64,000 bases of DNA. It comes from JABDJX01 sp039942715 (GTDB lineage: Bacteria; Pseudomonadota; Alphaproteobacteria; Rhodobacterales; Rhodobacteraceae). The notes below the pieces were generated by a model. It ran no database searches and had not been told where the DNA came from. It saw nothing but the letters and a program-made list of their open reading frames with translations. Each line of letters starts with the position of its first letter. Position 1 is the stretch's first letter. The stretch is from contig JBDVBY010000003.1 in NCBI GenBank assembly GCA_039942715.1, positions 124,001-188,000 of the forward strand. The letters run 5' to 3'. Below, piece by piece: positions 1 through 8,638 of this stretch. The translations under genes were made by a program, and so were the position numbers.

Positions 1-370
1 GGCGTTCGCGGATCATTGCGTGGCGCAATTCTCTGTCACCGGACGCCTGAGGCCCGCAACAAAGCGCATGCTCGTCCAACCCCAAATCGTGCAGCCACGC
101 TGATACACGCTCAACATGGCGCAATTCGCCCGAGTGCGACGCACAGGCCAACGCCAGTTGTTCTTGCGTCAAGCCTTTAGCCGCGCCGCTCTCAACAAGC
201 GGCAGAGCCTGCATCATTTTGATAGATGAGCGCGGCAAAATGATCTGATCAGAGTCGCCAAACGCCTCGACAATCTCGCCATTGCTACGCGCGATCACAG
301 CATGCCCCACATGCACAGATTCCAGAATTTTGCCGCGATGAATCTCGGCCATCGGTACAGCAAGCGTCAT
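1..370 (-). CDS. L-asparaginase II family protein (partial, 5' part only)
   Basis: The first 123 residues of a protein that continues beyond the left edge. The N-terminal part resembles the thermolabile asparaginase II family (Rhizobium type), which hydrolyses L-asparagine to aspartate and ammonia. Recognisable blocks are PRSSIKMMQALPLVESGAA at about residues 47-65 and ACASHSGE at about residues 75-82, where family members carry conserved Ser/Lys residues. The ATG at 368-370 is preceded by a strong GGAGGAGG ribosome site. The gene is divergent from the IalB-like gene. The C-terminal half cannot be judged. Confidence 0.8.
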   Translation of the reverse strand, partial: MTLAVPMAEIHRGKILESVHVGHAVIARSNGEIVEAFGDSDQIILPRSSIKMMQALPLVESGAAKGLTQEQLALACASHSGELRHVERVSAWLHDLGLDEHALCCGPQASGDRELRHAMIRER

Positions 371-526
371 CTTGGCCTCCTCCATTAAAATGCATGGCGA
401 AAATCTGCCGCAGGGGGTTCCCTATTTGCGCGCAGATACGCTATTGCTAGGGAATTGGACAGTGGCATTTCCAGTCGGTCAACATACGCAAACAGTATGA
501 TCCGGCTTGAGTCAGAAGGCAGGACG

Positions 527-1057
527 ATGAAAACAGGACAGACGATTTCACTTATCGCGGCTTTGACGCTTGGCTCATTCGCTGGCATGGCGACGGCGCA
601 GGAAAGCGCGAACCGCGTCGCCGCGGACACCGACTGGGCAGTGTTTGAGGGCAGCGATCCAAAAGAATGCTGGGCTGTCTCTGCTCCCAAAGAAACGGTC
701 AACACACGCGGCGGGCAGGCCGTTTCGGTTCGCAGAGGCGATATTTTGTTGTTCGTCACATTCCGTCCCGATCAAAGCGTTGCGGGCGAAGTGAGCTTTA
801 CCGGTGGCTATCCCTTCGCGGATGGCTCAACTGCGACAATGGAAGTGGGCGGCACAACTTTTGAGCTCTTCACCGAGGGTGAATACGCGTGGCCTGCGAC
901 ACCAGCGGATGATCAGAAAATCGTCACAGCCATGAAGCGCGGTTCAGATGCCACGCTGACGGCGCGCTCGGCACGTGGAACTCAGACAAAAGACACGTTC
1001 TCGCTTTTGGGTGTGACCGCAATGATCGAACAAGCCGAAAGCAACTGCGCAAGCTAA
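527..1057 (+). CDS. IalB (invasion-associated locus B) family periplasmic protein
   Basis: A 176-residue protein with a Sec signal peptide (residues 1 to about 23, ending ATA-Q), so it should be periplasmic. The mature part matches the IalB family: a short beta-rich domain with one Cys near the front (ECWAVS) and one at the end (ESNCAS), which may form a disulfide. Family members are common in alphaproteobacteria and their biochemical role is not settled outside Bartonella. I chose the ATG at 527 because AGGCAGGA lies just upstream and the signal peptide begins there; an upstream in-frame start at 455 would add a tail with no family support. Confidence 0.75.
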   Translation: MKTGQTISLIAALTLGSFAGMATAQESANRVAADTDWAVFEGSDPKECWAVSAPKETVNTRGGQAVSVRRGDILLFVTFRPDQSVAGEVSFTGGYPFADGSTATMEVGGTTFELFTEGEYAWPATPADDQKIVTAMKRGSDATLTARSARGTQTKDTFSLLGVTAMIEQAESNCAS

Positions 1058-1124
1058 TCGCGTTTTCCTTGGAAATGCGCCCGCGATCTCTTATATGCGG
1101 GCGTCACCAAAGGATTCTGCCCAA

Positions 1125-2306
1125 ATGTCTGCCAACGCGCCGATCACTCAAGATCTGATCACTATCCCCCGGATTCTGCCAGAGGGACCTTTGAACCTTG
1201 TTGGGCTAACCCGCGACGCCATGCGTGATGCATTGATCAGGATCGGCACGCCTGAAAAACAATCAAAGATGCGCGTCAACCAAATCTGGCAGTGGATTTA
1301 TCACTGGGGCGTGCGCGACTTTGCGGACATGACAAACCTGTCCAAAGACCTTCGCGCGCAGATGGCCGAGCATTTCGTCATAGCTCTGCCCGAAGTCGTG
1401 ACCCGTCAAATCAGCGATGATGGCACCCGTAAGTATCTGGTGAAAATCGCCGGTGGCCACGAGGTTGAGGTGGTATACATCCCCGAAACCGATCGCGGCA
1501 CGCTGTGCATATCCAGCCAGGTCGGCTGCACCCTGACTTGCTCCTTCTGCCACACGGGCACACAAAAGCTGGTGCGCAACCTGACACCGGCCGAAATCGT
1601 CGGCCAAATTATGATCGCCCGCGATGATCTTGGCGAATGGCCAGAACCGGGCCTAAGCACTGCAGATCAAGGCCCTCGCTTGCTTTCCAACATTGTGCTG
1701 ATGGGCATGGGCGAGCCGCTGTATAACTTTGAAGCCGTGCGTGACGCGATGCTGATTGCCATGGATGGCGAAGGTATCAGCCTGTCGCGTCGTCGCATCA
1801 CCCTTTCCACCAGCGGCGTAGTTCCTGAAATCGCACGTACCGCCGAAGAAATCGGTTGCATGCTCGCCGTGTCTTTCCACGCCACCACGGATGAAATCCG
1901 CGACAAACTGGTGCCAATTAACAAAAAGTGGAACATCGAAACGCTGCTAGACGCCCTGCGCGCCTATCCAAAAGCGTCAAATTCCGAACGCATCACCTTT
2001 GAATACGTGATGCTTAAAGGTGTGAACGACAGTGACGAAGACGCCCGCCGTCTAGTCCAATTGATCAAAGGCATCCCCGCCAAGATCAACCTGATTCCGT
2101 TCAACGAATGGCCCGGCGCGCCCTACGAACGCTCAAACGGAAACCGGATCAAAGCATTTTCGGACATCGTACATAATGCTGGCTATTCCTCGCCTGTGCG
2201 CAAACCGCGCGGCGAAGACATTATGGCGGCGTGCGGACAGCTCAAGTCAGAAACCGAGCGCGCTCGCAAATCTCGCAAAGAAATCGCCGAAGAGGCTGGC
2301 CTATAA
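1125..2306 (+). CDS. rlmN: Dual-specificity 23S rRNA/tRNA (adenine-C2)-methyltransferase RlmN
   Basis: A radical-SAM enzyme of 393 residues that methylates C2 of A2503 in 23S rRNA and A37 in some tRNAs. The 4Fe-4S motif CX3CX2C is visible as C135-C139-C142 (GCTLTCSFC). The second essential Cys is C370 in MAACGQL, near the C-terminus as expected. The GMGEPL glycine-rich SAM-binding block is also present. The ATG at 1125 follows AAAGGA by about ten bases; a start at 1095 is possible but has no better ribosome site. Convergent with the GlsB-like gene, leaving only 9 bp between the stops. Confidence 0.95.
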   Translation: MSANAPITQDLITIPRILPEGPLNLVGLTRDAMRDALIRIGTPEKQSKMRVNQIWQWIYHWGVRDFADMTNLSKDLRAQMAEHFVIALPEVVTRQISDDGTRKYLVKIAGGHEVEVVYIPETDRGTLCISSQVGCTLTCSFCHTGTQKLVRNLTPAEIVGQIMIARDDLGEWPEPGLSTADQGPRLLSNIVLMGMGEPLYNFEAVRDAMLIAMDGEGISLSRRRITLSTSGVVPEIARTAEEIGCMLAVSFHATTDEIRDKLVPINKKWNIETLLDALRAYPKASNSERITFEYVMLKGVNDSDEDARRLVQLIKGIPAKINLIPFNEWPGAPYERSNGNRIKAFSDIVHNAGYSSPVRKPRGEDIMAACGQLKSETERARKSRKEIAEEAGL

Positions 2307-2315
2307 ATCAAGCGT

Positions 2316-2549
2316 CTACTTCAGCTTGCTAACCACCCAAAGCAGAACAACAGCCCCGATCGTCGCCATGATCAGTGATCCAATAAGGCTACTTGCCGCA
2401 AGCCCCAAAACATTGAACAAAAAACCACCAATAAACGCACCTACAACTCCGACGCCTAGATTTACCAGAACGCCTCGTTTCTTGCCCATGATCTGACCAG
2501 CAAGCCAGCCCGCGGCCAGCCCTATCAGTAAGAACATTAAGAAAGTCAT
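2316..2549 (-). CDS. GlsB/YeaQ/YmgE family stress-response membrane protein
   Basis: A 77-residue, very hydrophobic protein with three predicted membrane segments and the family's glycine-rich pattern (GLAAGWLAGQIMGK, then GVVGAFIGGFLFN). It is of the small inner-membrane GlsB/YeaQ/YmgE ('transglycosylase-associated') type, often induced by stress; the molecular role is unknown. The ATG follows GGAGATCT. It begins 12 bp after the LOG-family gene on the same strand, so the two probably share a transcript. Confidence 0.85.
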   Translation of the reverse strand: MTFLMFLLIGLAAGWLAGQIMGKKRGVLVNLGVGVVGAFIGGFLFNVLGLAASSLIGSLIMATIGAVVLLWVVSKLK

Positions 2550-2561
2550 TTTAGATCTCCT

Positions 2562-3413
2562 CTACTCTCGCCCGGGAAGGCTTTCACGCCGCGCACTTTC
2601 CGCCCAGGCATCCATCGCGGCCATTGCCTCGTCTGCTGTATCCACAAAGCGGAAAAGGTCCAGATCACTCTCGGATATAGTGCCCGCGTCCGCCAGCGCG
2701 TCCCAATTGATGATCGTCTTCCAAAATTCCGATCCAAATAACAAAAACGGCAACGGCTGCATGCGTCCGGTTTGAATCAACGTCAGCGCCTCAAACATCT
2801 CGTCTAAGGTTCCAAATCCACCAGGGAACACAGCAATCGCATTCGCGCGCATTAAAAAATGCATCTTGCGGATCGCAAAATAGTGAAAGTTAAACGCAAG
2901 ATCAGGTGTCACATATTCGTTGGGCGCCTGTTCGTGCGGCAACACAATGTTTAGCCCAATCGAAACGCCTCCTGCATCCTCAGCGCCCCGATTACCCGCT
3001 TCCATCACTCCGGGGCCACCTCCGGTGACAACCACATTCTCGCGCCCACCATTTTGATTGGCCATCGAGCGTTCGGTGATCAGCCGTGCAAACCTGCGAG
3101 CTTCGTCATAATAGGCGCTTAGGTCGGCCAACGTCTTCGTGCGCGCCGTCTCTTTCTTGTCCGGCGCAGGAATACGCGCGCCGCCAAACAGCACAACTGT
3201 CGATTCAATGCCATACTCGCTCATCAGCATTTCAGGCTTTAGCAATTCCAACTGCAACCGCACCGGCCGCAACTCATCCCGGCATAAAAAATCTGCATCC
3301 GCAAAGGCCAATCGATAAGCGGGCGCACGTGTTTGCGGAGTGTCAGGAATTTCGCGCGCTGTCTCAACGTCTTGGTGCGCATCGCGAAAGGGATGTTTGC
3401 GGTGGTCAGTCAT
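2562..3413 (-). CDS. LOG family protein (lysine-decarboxylase-like nucleotide phosphoribohydrolase)
   Basis: A 283-residue protein of the LOG/'possible lysine decarboxylase' family. The nucleotide-binding motif GGGPGVMEAGNRGA and the signature PGGFGTLDEMFE are both intact; in LOG enzymes the latter contains the catalytic Arg/Glu region that releases ribose 5-phosphate from N6-modified AMP. True substrates of the long bacterial members are often unknown, so the reaction is inferred. The start at 3413 has GAAGGAGC about ten bases upstream; the open frame extends further but without family similarity. Followed directly by the GlsB-like gene. Confidence 0.85.
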   Translation of the reverse strand: MTDHRKHPFRDAHQDVETAREIPDTPQTRAPAYRLAFADADFLCRDELRPVRLQLELLKPEMLMSEYGIESTVVLFGGARIPAPDKKETARTKTLADLSAYYDEARRFARLITERSMANQNGGRENVVVTGGGPGVMEAGNRGAEDAGGVSIGLNIVLPHEQAPNEYVTPDLAFNFHYFAIRKMHFLMRANAIAVFPGGFGTLDEMFEALTLIQTGRMQPLPFLLFGSEFWKTIINWDALADAGTISESDLDLFRFVDTADEAMAAMDAWAESARRESLPGRE

Positions 3414-3481
3414 AGTGCTCAAAGCTCCTTCATCGGACTTATTGCATGGCAGGAACAACACGAAGTGGCAACGCAAGCACC

Positions 3482-3540
3482 CTTCTTCTTGGCAAAAATA
3501 TCTCGGGGGAGCGGGCAATGCACGCGGGGGCAGAGCCCCC
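3482..3540 (-). repeat. Dispersed terminator-like intergenic repeat, copy 1
   Basis: Read on the minus strand, a hairpin GGGGGCTCTGCCCCC (3526-3540) is followed by a C-rich block, ATATTTTT and an AAGAAGAAG tail (3482-3490). It lies after the stop of arfB in that gene's direction, so it may act as a terminator. Related copies occur at 37735-37783 and 44641-44681. Confidence 0.55.
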
Positions 3541-3569
3541 AAAATGAGCGATGTCTCGAGGTAGCGCGA

Positions 3570-3989
3570 TCAGCCCTCTAAATCATCTCCACGTCGCAAA
3601 GCTTTGACCTCGCCACGCTTGCGTTTGGCGTCCAACCGCTTGCGCTTTTGGCTATAAGACACTTTGGTTTTGCGTCGCGGCTTTGGTTTTTCGGCCGCTT
3701 TGCGCACCAAAGCAGCAAGGCGATCGCGCGCAATATCACGATTCCGCGCCTGTGACCTTTCTTCAGAAACCTGAATGATCAATGCGCCCTCTTTGGTCCA
3801 TCGCCGCCCAGCCAAACGCTGCAACCGCCGTTTGACTGGATCGGGCAAATTTGGCGAGCGCGCCGCTTCAAAACGCAACTCAACAGCTGTCGCCACCTTG
3901 TTAACGTTTTGCCCACCCGGGCCAGATGCGCGCACAAAGCTTTCGCTGAGCTCCCAATCCGCAATTGATATGTCTGCATTGATAAACAT
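3570..3989 (-). CDS. arfB: Alternative ribosome-rescue peptidyl-tRNA hydrolase ArfB (YaeJ/ICT1 type)
   Basis: A 139-residue codon-independent release factor that hydrolyses peptidyl-tRNA on stalled ribosomes. The catalytic GGQ sits in SGPGGQNVNKVAT at about residues 24-36. The C-terminus is the expected Lys/Arg-rich tail (KPRRKTKVSYSQKRKR...) that enters the empty mRNA channel. Length fits the family. The ATG is at 3987-3989. A hairpin lies just upstream at 4007-4030 and a terminator-like repeat lies downstream. Confidence 0.92.
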   Translation of the reverse strand: MFINADISIADWELSESFVRASGPGGQNVNKVATAVELRFEAARSPNLPDPVKRRLQRLAGRRWTKEGALIIQVSEERSQARNRDIARDRLAALVRKAAEKPKPRRKTKVSYSQKRKRLDAKRKRGEVKALRRGDDLEG

Positions 3990-4006
3990 GGGCGTCTCAA
4001 TAGAAG

Positions 4007-4030
4007 AAGGGCCGCCTGTTGGCGACCCTT
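4007..4030 (-). terminator. Hairpin between the queuosine-precursor transporter gene and arfB
   Basis: A ten-base-pair stem with one mismatch (AAGGGTCGCC / GGCGGCCCTT on the minus strand, loop AACA) followed by CTTCTATT. It lies 17 bp before the arfB start, so it could be a weak terminator for the upstream gene or a leader structure for arfB. Confidence 0.4.
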
Positions 4031-4182
4031 CCGAGTGTTTTGGAGATGGGCCAGTTAGGGATCCTTAGATCAATAGGGCCCAATCGCGAAAGTTTTTGTC
4101 TGCCAAGTTTATTAGCAGGCAACGGTCCTCCCGACTGTTCCGACACCTCTCTCCAATATCGCTCTAGACACTGGACCACCTC

Positions 4183-4210
4183 CTTTCGTTTGTTACCGAT
4201 ATGACGAAAG
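4183..4210. repeat. Short inverted repeat in the 251-bp gap before arfB
   Basis: Seven-base arms CTTTCGT (4183-4189) and ACGAAAG (4204-4210) enclose 14 bases. The arms may extend imperfectly outward (CCAC at 4176, GTGG at 4210). No gene was found in 3990-4240. This could be an operator or the foot of an RNA structure; there is no family match I can name. Confidence 0.3.
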
Positions 4211-4240
4211 TGGCATAGATTTGGGTTCTGTCAACGGTTT

Positions 4241-4873
4241 TCACGCAAGGGAGTGGGTCATCCGCTTCACAATTAGGCGAAATGGCACCAAGACGATGAA
4301 AGCAAGGGCAAGTTTCACACCCCAATCCGCCACCGCAAGCGACACCCACAAAGGCGCAAGTGGCCCAAACCCAAGGACTGGCAAAATGCCACCGGCCCAG
4401 CTTACATCGTTGCCTGGCTCGATAAAACTCAGAGCCCCCGAAAATGCGATAGTAAAGAACAAAGCGGTATCAACTGCAGAGCCAACTAGCGAAGAAACCA
4501 ACGGCGCACGCCACCAAGTCCCTGCTCGAAGTCGATCAAAGATCGAAACATCCAACAATTGCGCTGTCAAAAACGCCAGACCGGACCCAATTGCGATGCG
4601 CAAAGTAACGGCAGGATAGGTAAATCCATCGCCCTGCAACATGATCTGCGTACCAACCAAAGAGCACAAAACGCCAATCACAAAGCCTGCAAAGACAACT
4701 TTGCGCGCGGTAGCCGCACCGTAAACGCGATTCATCACATCGGTGACCAGAAAGGCCAACGGATAGGTAAATGCACCCCAGGTCAGCCAATTGCCGAACA
4801 AGAATTGCACAAGAATGTTAGAGGCCACAACAATGGCGGCCATGGCAACAACGCCAGGAAGAAGACGAGACAT
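4241..4873 (-). CDS. Queuosine precursor transporter (YhhQ / VUT family)
   Basis: A 210-residue inner-membrane protein with about six hydrophobic segments and the family signature PLAFLVTDVMNRVYG near residues 38-52. YhhQ proteins import queuosine precursors (preQ0/preQ1). A second queuosine gene, queG, lies at 50.2 kb in this window but is not linked. The frame opens TTG-ATG; I took the ATG at 4873, with ACGGAA about eight bases upstream. I looked for a preQ1 riboswitch in the leader and could not recognise one. Confidence 0.85.
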   Translation of the reverse strand: MSRLLPGVVAMAAIVVASNILVQFLFGNWLTWGAFTYPLAFLVTDVMNRVYGAATARKVVFAGFVIGVLCSLVGTQIMLQGDGFTYPAVTLRIAIGSGLAFLTAQLLDVSIFDRLRAGTWWRAPLVSSLVGSAVDTALFFTIAFSGALSFIEPGNDVSWAGGILPVLGFGPLAPLWVSLAVADWGVKLALAFIVLVPFRLIVKRMTHSLA

Positions 4874-4950
4874 CAATTTATTCCGTTTTTACAAGGTGCT
4901 CGGAGACTTGGCCCCAATTAGGGGAGACGACGCGGACTAACGCCCATGCC

Positions 4951-5811
4951 TCATTCGGTCAAGCGAAACTCAACAAATTGGGTCGGCACTTTGCTTCCGT
5001 TGTTGTCTGAAACCAGTGTCATCCTCAGACCTTTTTCATCCCGCCAAACGGAAAGGCCCTCAAGATTGTCAAACTGGTCCCGTTCTCCGGTCCATAACAC
5101 CACATCTTCGCTGCCATCCAGCTTCACGCGCCGCACGCGGTTCTGCCACCAAAGCCCGACAACCAGCTTGCGCTCTAGTAGATACAAATCACCGTTTTCA
5201 TCAAAATCAGCACCAACAATGGCAAATACATCCTGTTCAGGCAGATACCCGTCAATCACCCAGGTTTTGCCCGCAAGCCGATAGATCGGAAACCCTTCGA
5301 TAAGAGGCTTTTCTGAAAATGCATAAACCGTCCCGCGCGGACTGACTGCAACGGCCTCAAGTTGCCAGTTCTCGGCATGATCATAAAAGGTCGGGTGGTC
5401 TTTTATCCAATGGGCGTTGCCTGCCAACCCGTCATAGCGCGCCACACGCGGCCAGCGCTCAAAAGCCACCCACGAGCGCCCATCGGGATATGTGGCCAGC
5501 CCTTCTGCATCCGACCAGTCCCCTACGCGACGGGCGGCAACCGGCGTGCCATCGCTGGCCAGGATGGGCGCGATCGACATCTCAGCAATGTCTCTGATTT
5601 TCTTTCCATCGCGCACAAACGCGCCTTTAAACCACCATCCCTGATCGCTGACGGCAGCAAAACGCATGCCGTCTTCGCTAACTTCTATCCCGGAAAGACC
5701 GTAAACGATCTCTGTCTCCAGATTAAACTGGCCAATAAACTCGAGCGTCTCAGCAGCAGCCGCGAAAGGCTGCGCCAGCGCAAGGATTAGCGCGACAAAA
5801 CGCGCGCGCAT
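4951..5811 (-). CDS. Esterase-like activity of phytase family protein (secreted)
   Basis: A 286-residue exported protein with a Sec signal peptide (about residues 1-20, ending AAA-E). It belongs to the phytase-like/esterase-like beta-propeller family (PF13449 type), judged by repeated blades such as GLSGIEVSEDGMRFAAVSDQ, GDWSDAEGLATYPDGRSWVAFE and DQFDNLEGLSVWRDEKG. The substrate is unknown. Its start overlaps the 3' end of mepA by 25 bp, which points to translational coupling in an MFS-mepA-this gene operon. Confidence 0.8.
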   Translation of the reverse strand: MRARFVALILALAQPFAAAAETLEFIGQFNLETEIVYGLSGIEVSEDGMRFAAVSDQGWWFKGAFVRDGKKIRDIAEMSIAPILASDGTPVAARRVGDWSDAEGLATYPDGRSWVAFERWPRVARYDGLAGNAHWIKDHPTFYDHAENWQLEAVAVSPRGTVYAFSEKPLIEGFPIYRLAGKTWVIDGYLPEQDVFAIVGADFDENGDLYLLERKLVVGLWWQNRVRRVKLDGSEDVVLWTGERDQFDNLEGLSVWRDEKGLRMTLVSDNNGSKVPTQFVEFRLTE

Positions 5812-6650
5812 TGATTTGGTAGATCGGCCAAGACGTATTCGCGACGCGGTTTAGCAGGTTTCGCGTTCGGATCAGGCGGTGGCGGGTTTAAGATGTTATT
5901 GACCCATTCTTGCGCCGCTGCGCATCCATCGCCTGCGGGTGGTGCAGATTGCTCAACACAGCCTTTGGCCCCTTTCGGGCAGTTCAGCCGCACATGAAAA
6001 TGATAGTGATGCCCCCACCAAGGACGAATTTTGCGCAACCACGCACGATTGCCTTTTTCGTCCTTACACATCTGCACTTTCGCACCTGGAAAAACGAATA
6101 TCCGGGCAACAGACTTATCTTTGGCAGCAGCGCGCAAGATTGCATGGTGTTGTTTCGTCCAGTTCTTATTGACGAAAGCCCCTTTCGCGCGGCGCATCGA
6201 AATTGAAGAAAGGCTCTCACGCGCAGCGCGGCTTAACCGCAAATCTTTTGGCGGCAACATCCAGATATCAATGTCCAAACCCATCTGATGGCTGCGATGG
6301 CCTGACAACATCGGGCCACCGCGTGGCTGCGACATGTCACCTATGTAAAGCCCATTCCAACCGCTCTGCTTGGCCGCAAATTTTGACAAGCGCTGCACAA
6401 ACTTCACCGCATCAGGGTGCCCCCAGTTGCGGTTGCGCGATAGGCGCATAGCCTGCCACGTTGGCCCTGTTTCAGCCAGCTGAACGCCACCTGCGAGGCA
6501 ACCTTTGGCATAAGATCCATATGCAGCGCTTGATTGCTTGGACGCGTTTCGCTTTGCGCCAAACTGCTCTTTCGCTAATGGTTCAGCAACCAATTGCATT
6601 GGTGCCAAAAGGCTTAGTGTCAAAAGGATACGAATGACGTTTCTGATCAT
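5787..6650 (-). CDS. mepA: Penicillin-insensitive murein endopeptidase MepA
   Basis: A periplasmic LAS-family metallopeptidase of 287 residues that cuts D-Ala-meso-DAP (and DAP-DAP) cross-links in peptidoglycan. It has a signal peptide (about residues 1-22). The zinc-binding HxxxxxxxD motif is in SGHRSHQMGLDIDIW and the second His pair is in WWGHHYHFHVRL. Cysteines of the family (KGCLAGG, RLNCP, GDGC) are present. Its ATG overlaps the stop of the upstream MFS gene (ATGA) and its 3' end overlaps the next gene by 25 bp, so the three genes form a coupled unit. Confidence 0.93.
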   Translation of the reverse strand: MIRNVIRILLTLSLLAPMQLVAEPLAKEQFGAKRNASKQSSAAYGSYAKGCLAGGVQLAETGPTWQAMRLSRNRNWGHPDAVKFVQRLSKFAAKQSGWNGLYIGDMSQPRGGPMLSGHRSHQMGLDIDIWMLPPKDLRLSRAARESLSSISMRRAKGAFVNKNWTKQHHAILRAAAKDKSVARIFVFPGAKVQMCKDEKGNRAWLRKIRPWWGHHYHFHVRLNCPKGAKGCVEQSAPPAGDGCAAAQEWVNNILNPPPPDPNAKPAKPRREYVLADLPNQCARVLSR

Positions 6651-8017
6651 GGTTCTGTGCGATCTCCGTCTGGTTGCGTCCAGCGTAACAGAAGAAGTCC
6701 TAAAAGAAAGAGTACGATCAGGGGGAGAACACCAAATCGTGCGCTGCCTGTTGCTGCGGTGACCAAACCAATCAACGCAGGGGCCAGAAACGATGTCGCG
6801 CGCCCGGACAGGCCATAAAGCGCGAAACTCTCCGTCGGTGCATCCAAATCCGCATGGCGCACCATCAAGGAACGGCTTGCTGCCTGAAGCATCCCACCGA
6901 GGCCGCCAATCGCCACACCGCAGAACATAAATATTGTATCGGGTAGCGAAGACGTGGCTGGCAAAGCTGTGCCAAAAAAGTCAATGCGGCTCATTCCCGA
7001 CAACAAAATGCACGTCGCCATCAGCCCTATCGCAGCCCCAATGATCACAGGCTTTGGCCCAACGCGTCCGTCAAGACGACCCCCTAGCCAGCTTAAGGCG
7101 ACGCCTGCCAGAATCGTCACCACACCAAAGGCGCCCACTTGGGCAACTTCCCACTCCAGCACCAAATAGGCATATGTGCCGCCAAAGCCATAAAGCCCAT
7201 TAAGCGCGTCGCGATACAACATTGAACCGCCCAAAAAGCTAGCCATACTAGGCCGTTTCATCACCGATTTGAAACTAGCGCCAAGGCGCGCGAAAGCTTG
7301 GCTAAACGACGCTTTCGATCGCCGCTCTCTAACTTCGCGCACCCACAAGAAATAAGGGATCATGAATAGCGCAAACCAGATCGCTACAAACGGCCCAACA
7401 AACCGCGTGCCTTCTCGGGCGACTGGGTCCAGTCCAAAAATTGGATTAAACCCAACAATCGTCTTTCCATTTGGCTGCTCAACCAAAAGTGCGAGAACCA
7501 AGACAAGTGCGATGAACCCGCCCAAATATCCAAATGCAAATCCAGAGCCTGATATCCGACCGACTTCCGCCTTCGAACCAAGGCCCGGCAACTGCGCGTT
7601 GGTGAAGACAAGCGCAAATTCTGCCCCAATGAAGCCCAGCGCAAAAACGATCAACGCAAACGTCAAGTTCGAACCGTCCGGATTTGTCCACCATAAGGCT
7701 GACGCTCCAACCACGTAAAGGCTCGCAAAAAACGCAATCCACGGCATCCGTCGGCCGGTCGTATCTGCCAGAGCGTTCATCACCGGTGCGCCAAATCCAA
7801 CAAGTAGACCGGCGACCGTCAGACACAGTGACCATGTGGTCTGTGCGCTTGCACGCGCGGCCTGATCATCCAAACCGTCGGAGAGGTACAAATCAGTGGC
7901 AATCTGCGCAAAGAAGGGCCCGAATACAAAAGTAAGCAAAACAGTATGATAGGGCTGACTGGCCCAGTCAAAAAAGTACCAACCCCAAATCCGCTTTTTT
8001 AGGCTTGGTTCAGCCAT
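6647..8017 (-). CDS. MFS transporter, UMF1/Atg22-like family
   Basis: A 456-residue transporter with about twelve membrane segments. The N-terminus KKRIWGWYFFDWASQPYH is the characteristic start of the UMF1/Atg22-like group of the major facilitator superfamily. Substrate unknown; eukaryotic Atg22 exports amino acids from the vacuole, but that should not be carried over. I placed the start at the ATG at 8017 (GGGGTGAAAG just upstream) and not at the GTG at 8041. It overlaps mepA by 4 bp. Confidence 0.85.
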   Translation of the reverse strand: MAEPSLKKRIWGWYFFDWASQPYHTVLLTFVFGPFFAQIATDLYLSDGLDDQAARASAQTTWSLCLTVAGLLVGFGAPVMNALADTTGRRMPWIAFFASLYVVGASALWWTNPDGSNLTFALIVFALGFIGAEFALVFTNAQLPGLGSKAEVGRISGSGFAFGYLGGFIALVLVLALLVEQPNGKTIVGFNPIFGLDPVAREGTRFVGPFVAIWFALFMIPYFLWVREVRERRSKASFSQAFARLGASFKSVMKRPSMASFLGGSMLYRDALNGLYGFGGTYAYLVLEWEVAQVGAFGVVTILAGVALSWLGGRLDGRVGPKPVIIGAAIGLMATCILLSGMSRIDFFGTALPATSSLPDTIFMFCGVAIGGLGGMLQAASRSLMVRHADLDAPTESFALYGLSGRATSFLAPALIGLVTAATGSARFGVLPLIVLFLLGLLLLRWTQPDGDRTEP

Positions 8018-8072
8018 ACTTTCACCCCATCTTTGCGCCACTTAGACAGCGCTGCTGACAGAAGGCAACGAC

Positions 8073-8609
8073 CTAGTCTTTTGACGGTGGCCAAGGTCTC
8101 TTTTTTTCAGATGCATCCCATGCTTTGACCCATTCGGGCAAAGGTAACTCTTCATACTCCAGCTCAAGCTTTTCCGCGACCTCGGCCGTCGGAATGATCC
8201 CTTTGCCCGTCGTCAAAGCAGTCCGCACTACCGCATGTGCACAACATTCGCCATCACTGCGCCATAGCGATTGCTCAATATACGTGAATCGCTCATCCAC
8301 GCCAATGATCCGCGTGCGCATTTCCAGCTTTTGAAATACGGTGATGCGCCGACGGTATCGGATGGTTGATCCCGCAACAGTACCGTACCATTTAAGGGCG
8401 GCCATCCGCTTGATAATGCCAAACCGTTCAAACATCGCAACGCGGCCAATATCAAAAAGCGTTAGAATGCGCCCGTTGTTCATCTCCATCTGATAATCGA
8501 TGTCCCACGGCATGCAGGTGATCTTGGTCACATGCGTTTCCCCAATCTTCATCTGGGGGAGTTTCCGTGAACGGCGAACTTCAAGCATAAGACGAAAGAT
8601 CGGATACAT
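8073..8609 (-). CDS. Thioesterase family protein (4HBT-like hot-dog fold)
   Basis: About 178 residues resembling the acyl-CoA thioesterase / THEM6-like group (4HBT_2). The block MPWDIDYQMEMNNGRILTLFD carries the typical Asp and Asn of hot-dog thioesterases (DxxxxMNN). It probably cleaves an acyl-CoA or acyl-ACP; chain preference is unknown. Two ATGs are available: AAAGGAG is too close to the one at 8615 but is seven bases before the one at 8609, which I chose. Divergent from the YggT gene across a palindromic intergenic region. Confidence 0.8.
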   Translation of the reverse strand: MYPIFRLMLEVRRSRKLPQMKIGETHVTKITCMPWDIDYQMEMNNGRILTLFDIGRVAMFERFGIIKRMAALKWYGTVAGSTIRYRRRITVFQKLEMRTRIIGVDERFTYIEQSLWRSDGECCAHAVVRTALTTGKGIIPTAEVAEKLELEYEELPLPEWVKAWDASEKKRPWPPSKD

Positions 8610-8638
8610 TTGCATGCTCCTTTGAGCCAGAATTAACT

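Noticed and set aside
4874..4950. preQ1 riboswitch ahead of the queuosine-precursor transporter
   Set aside because: The leader lacks the recognisable preQ1-I core and the A-rich tail. The only feature is a CCCCTAATTGGGG palindrome, which is not diagnostic.
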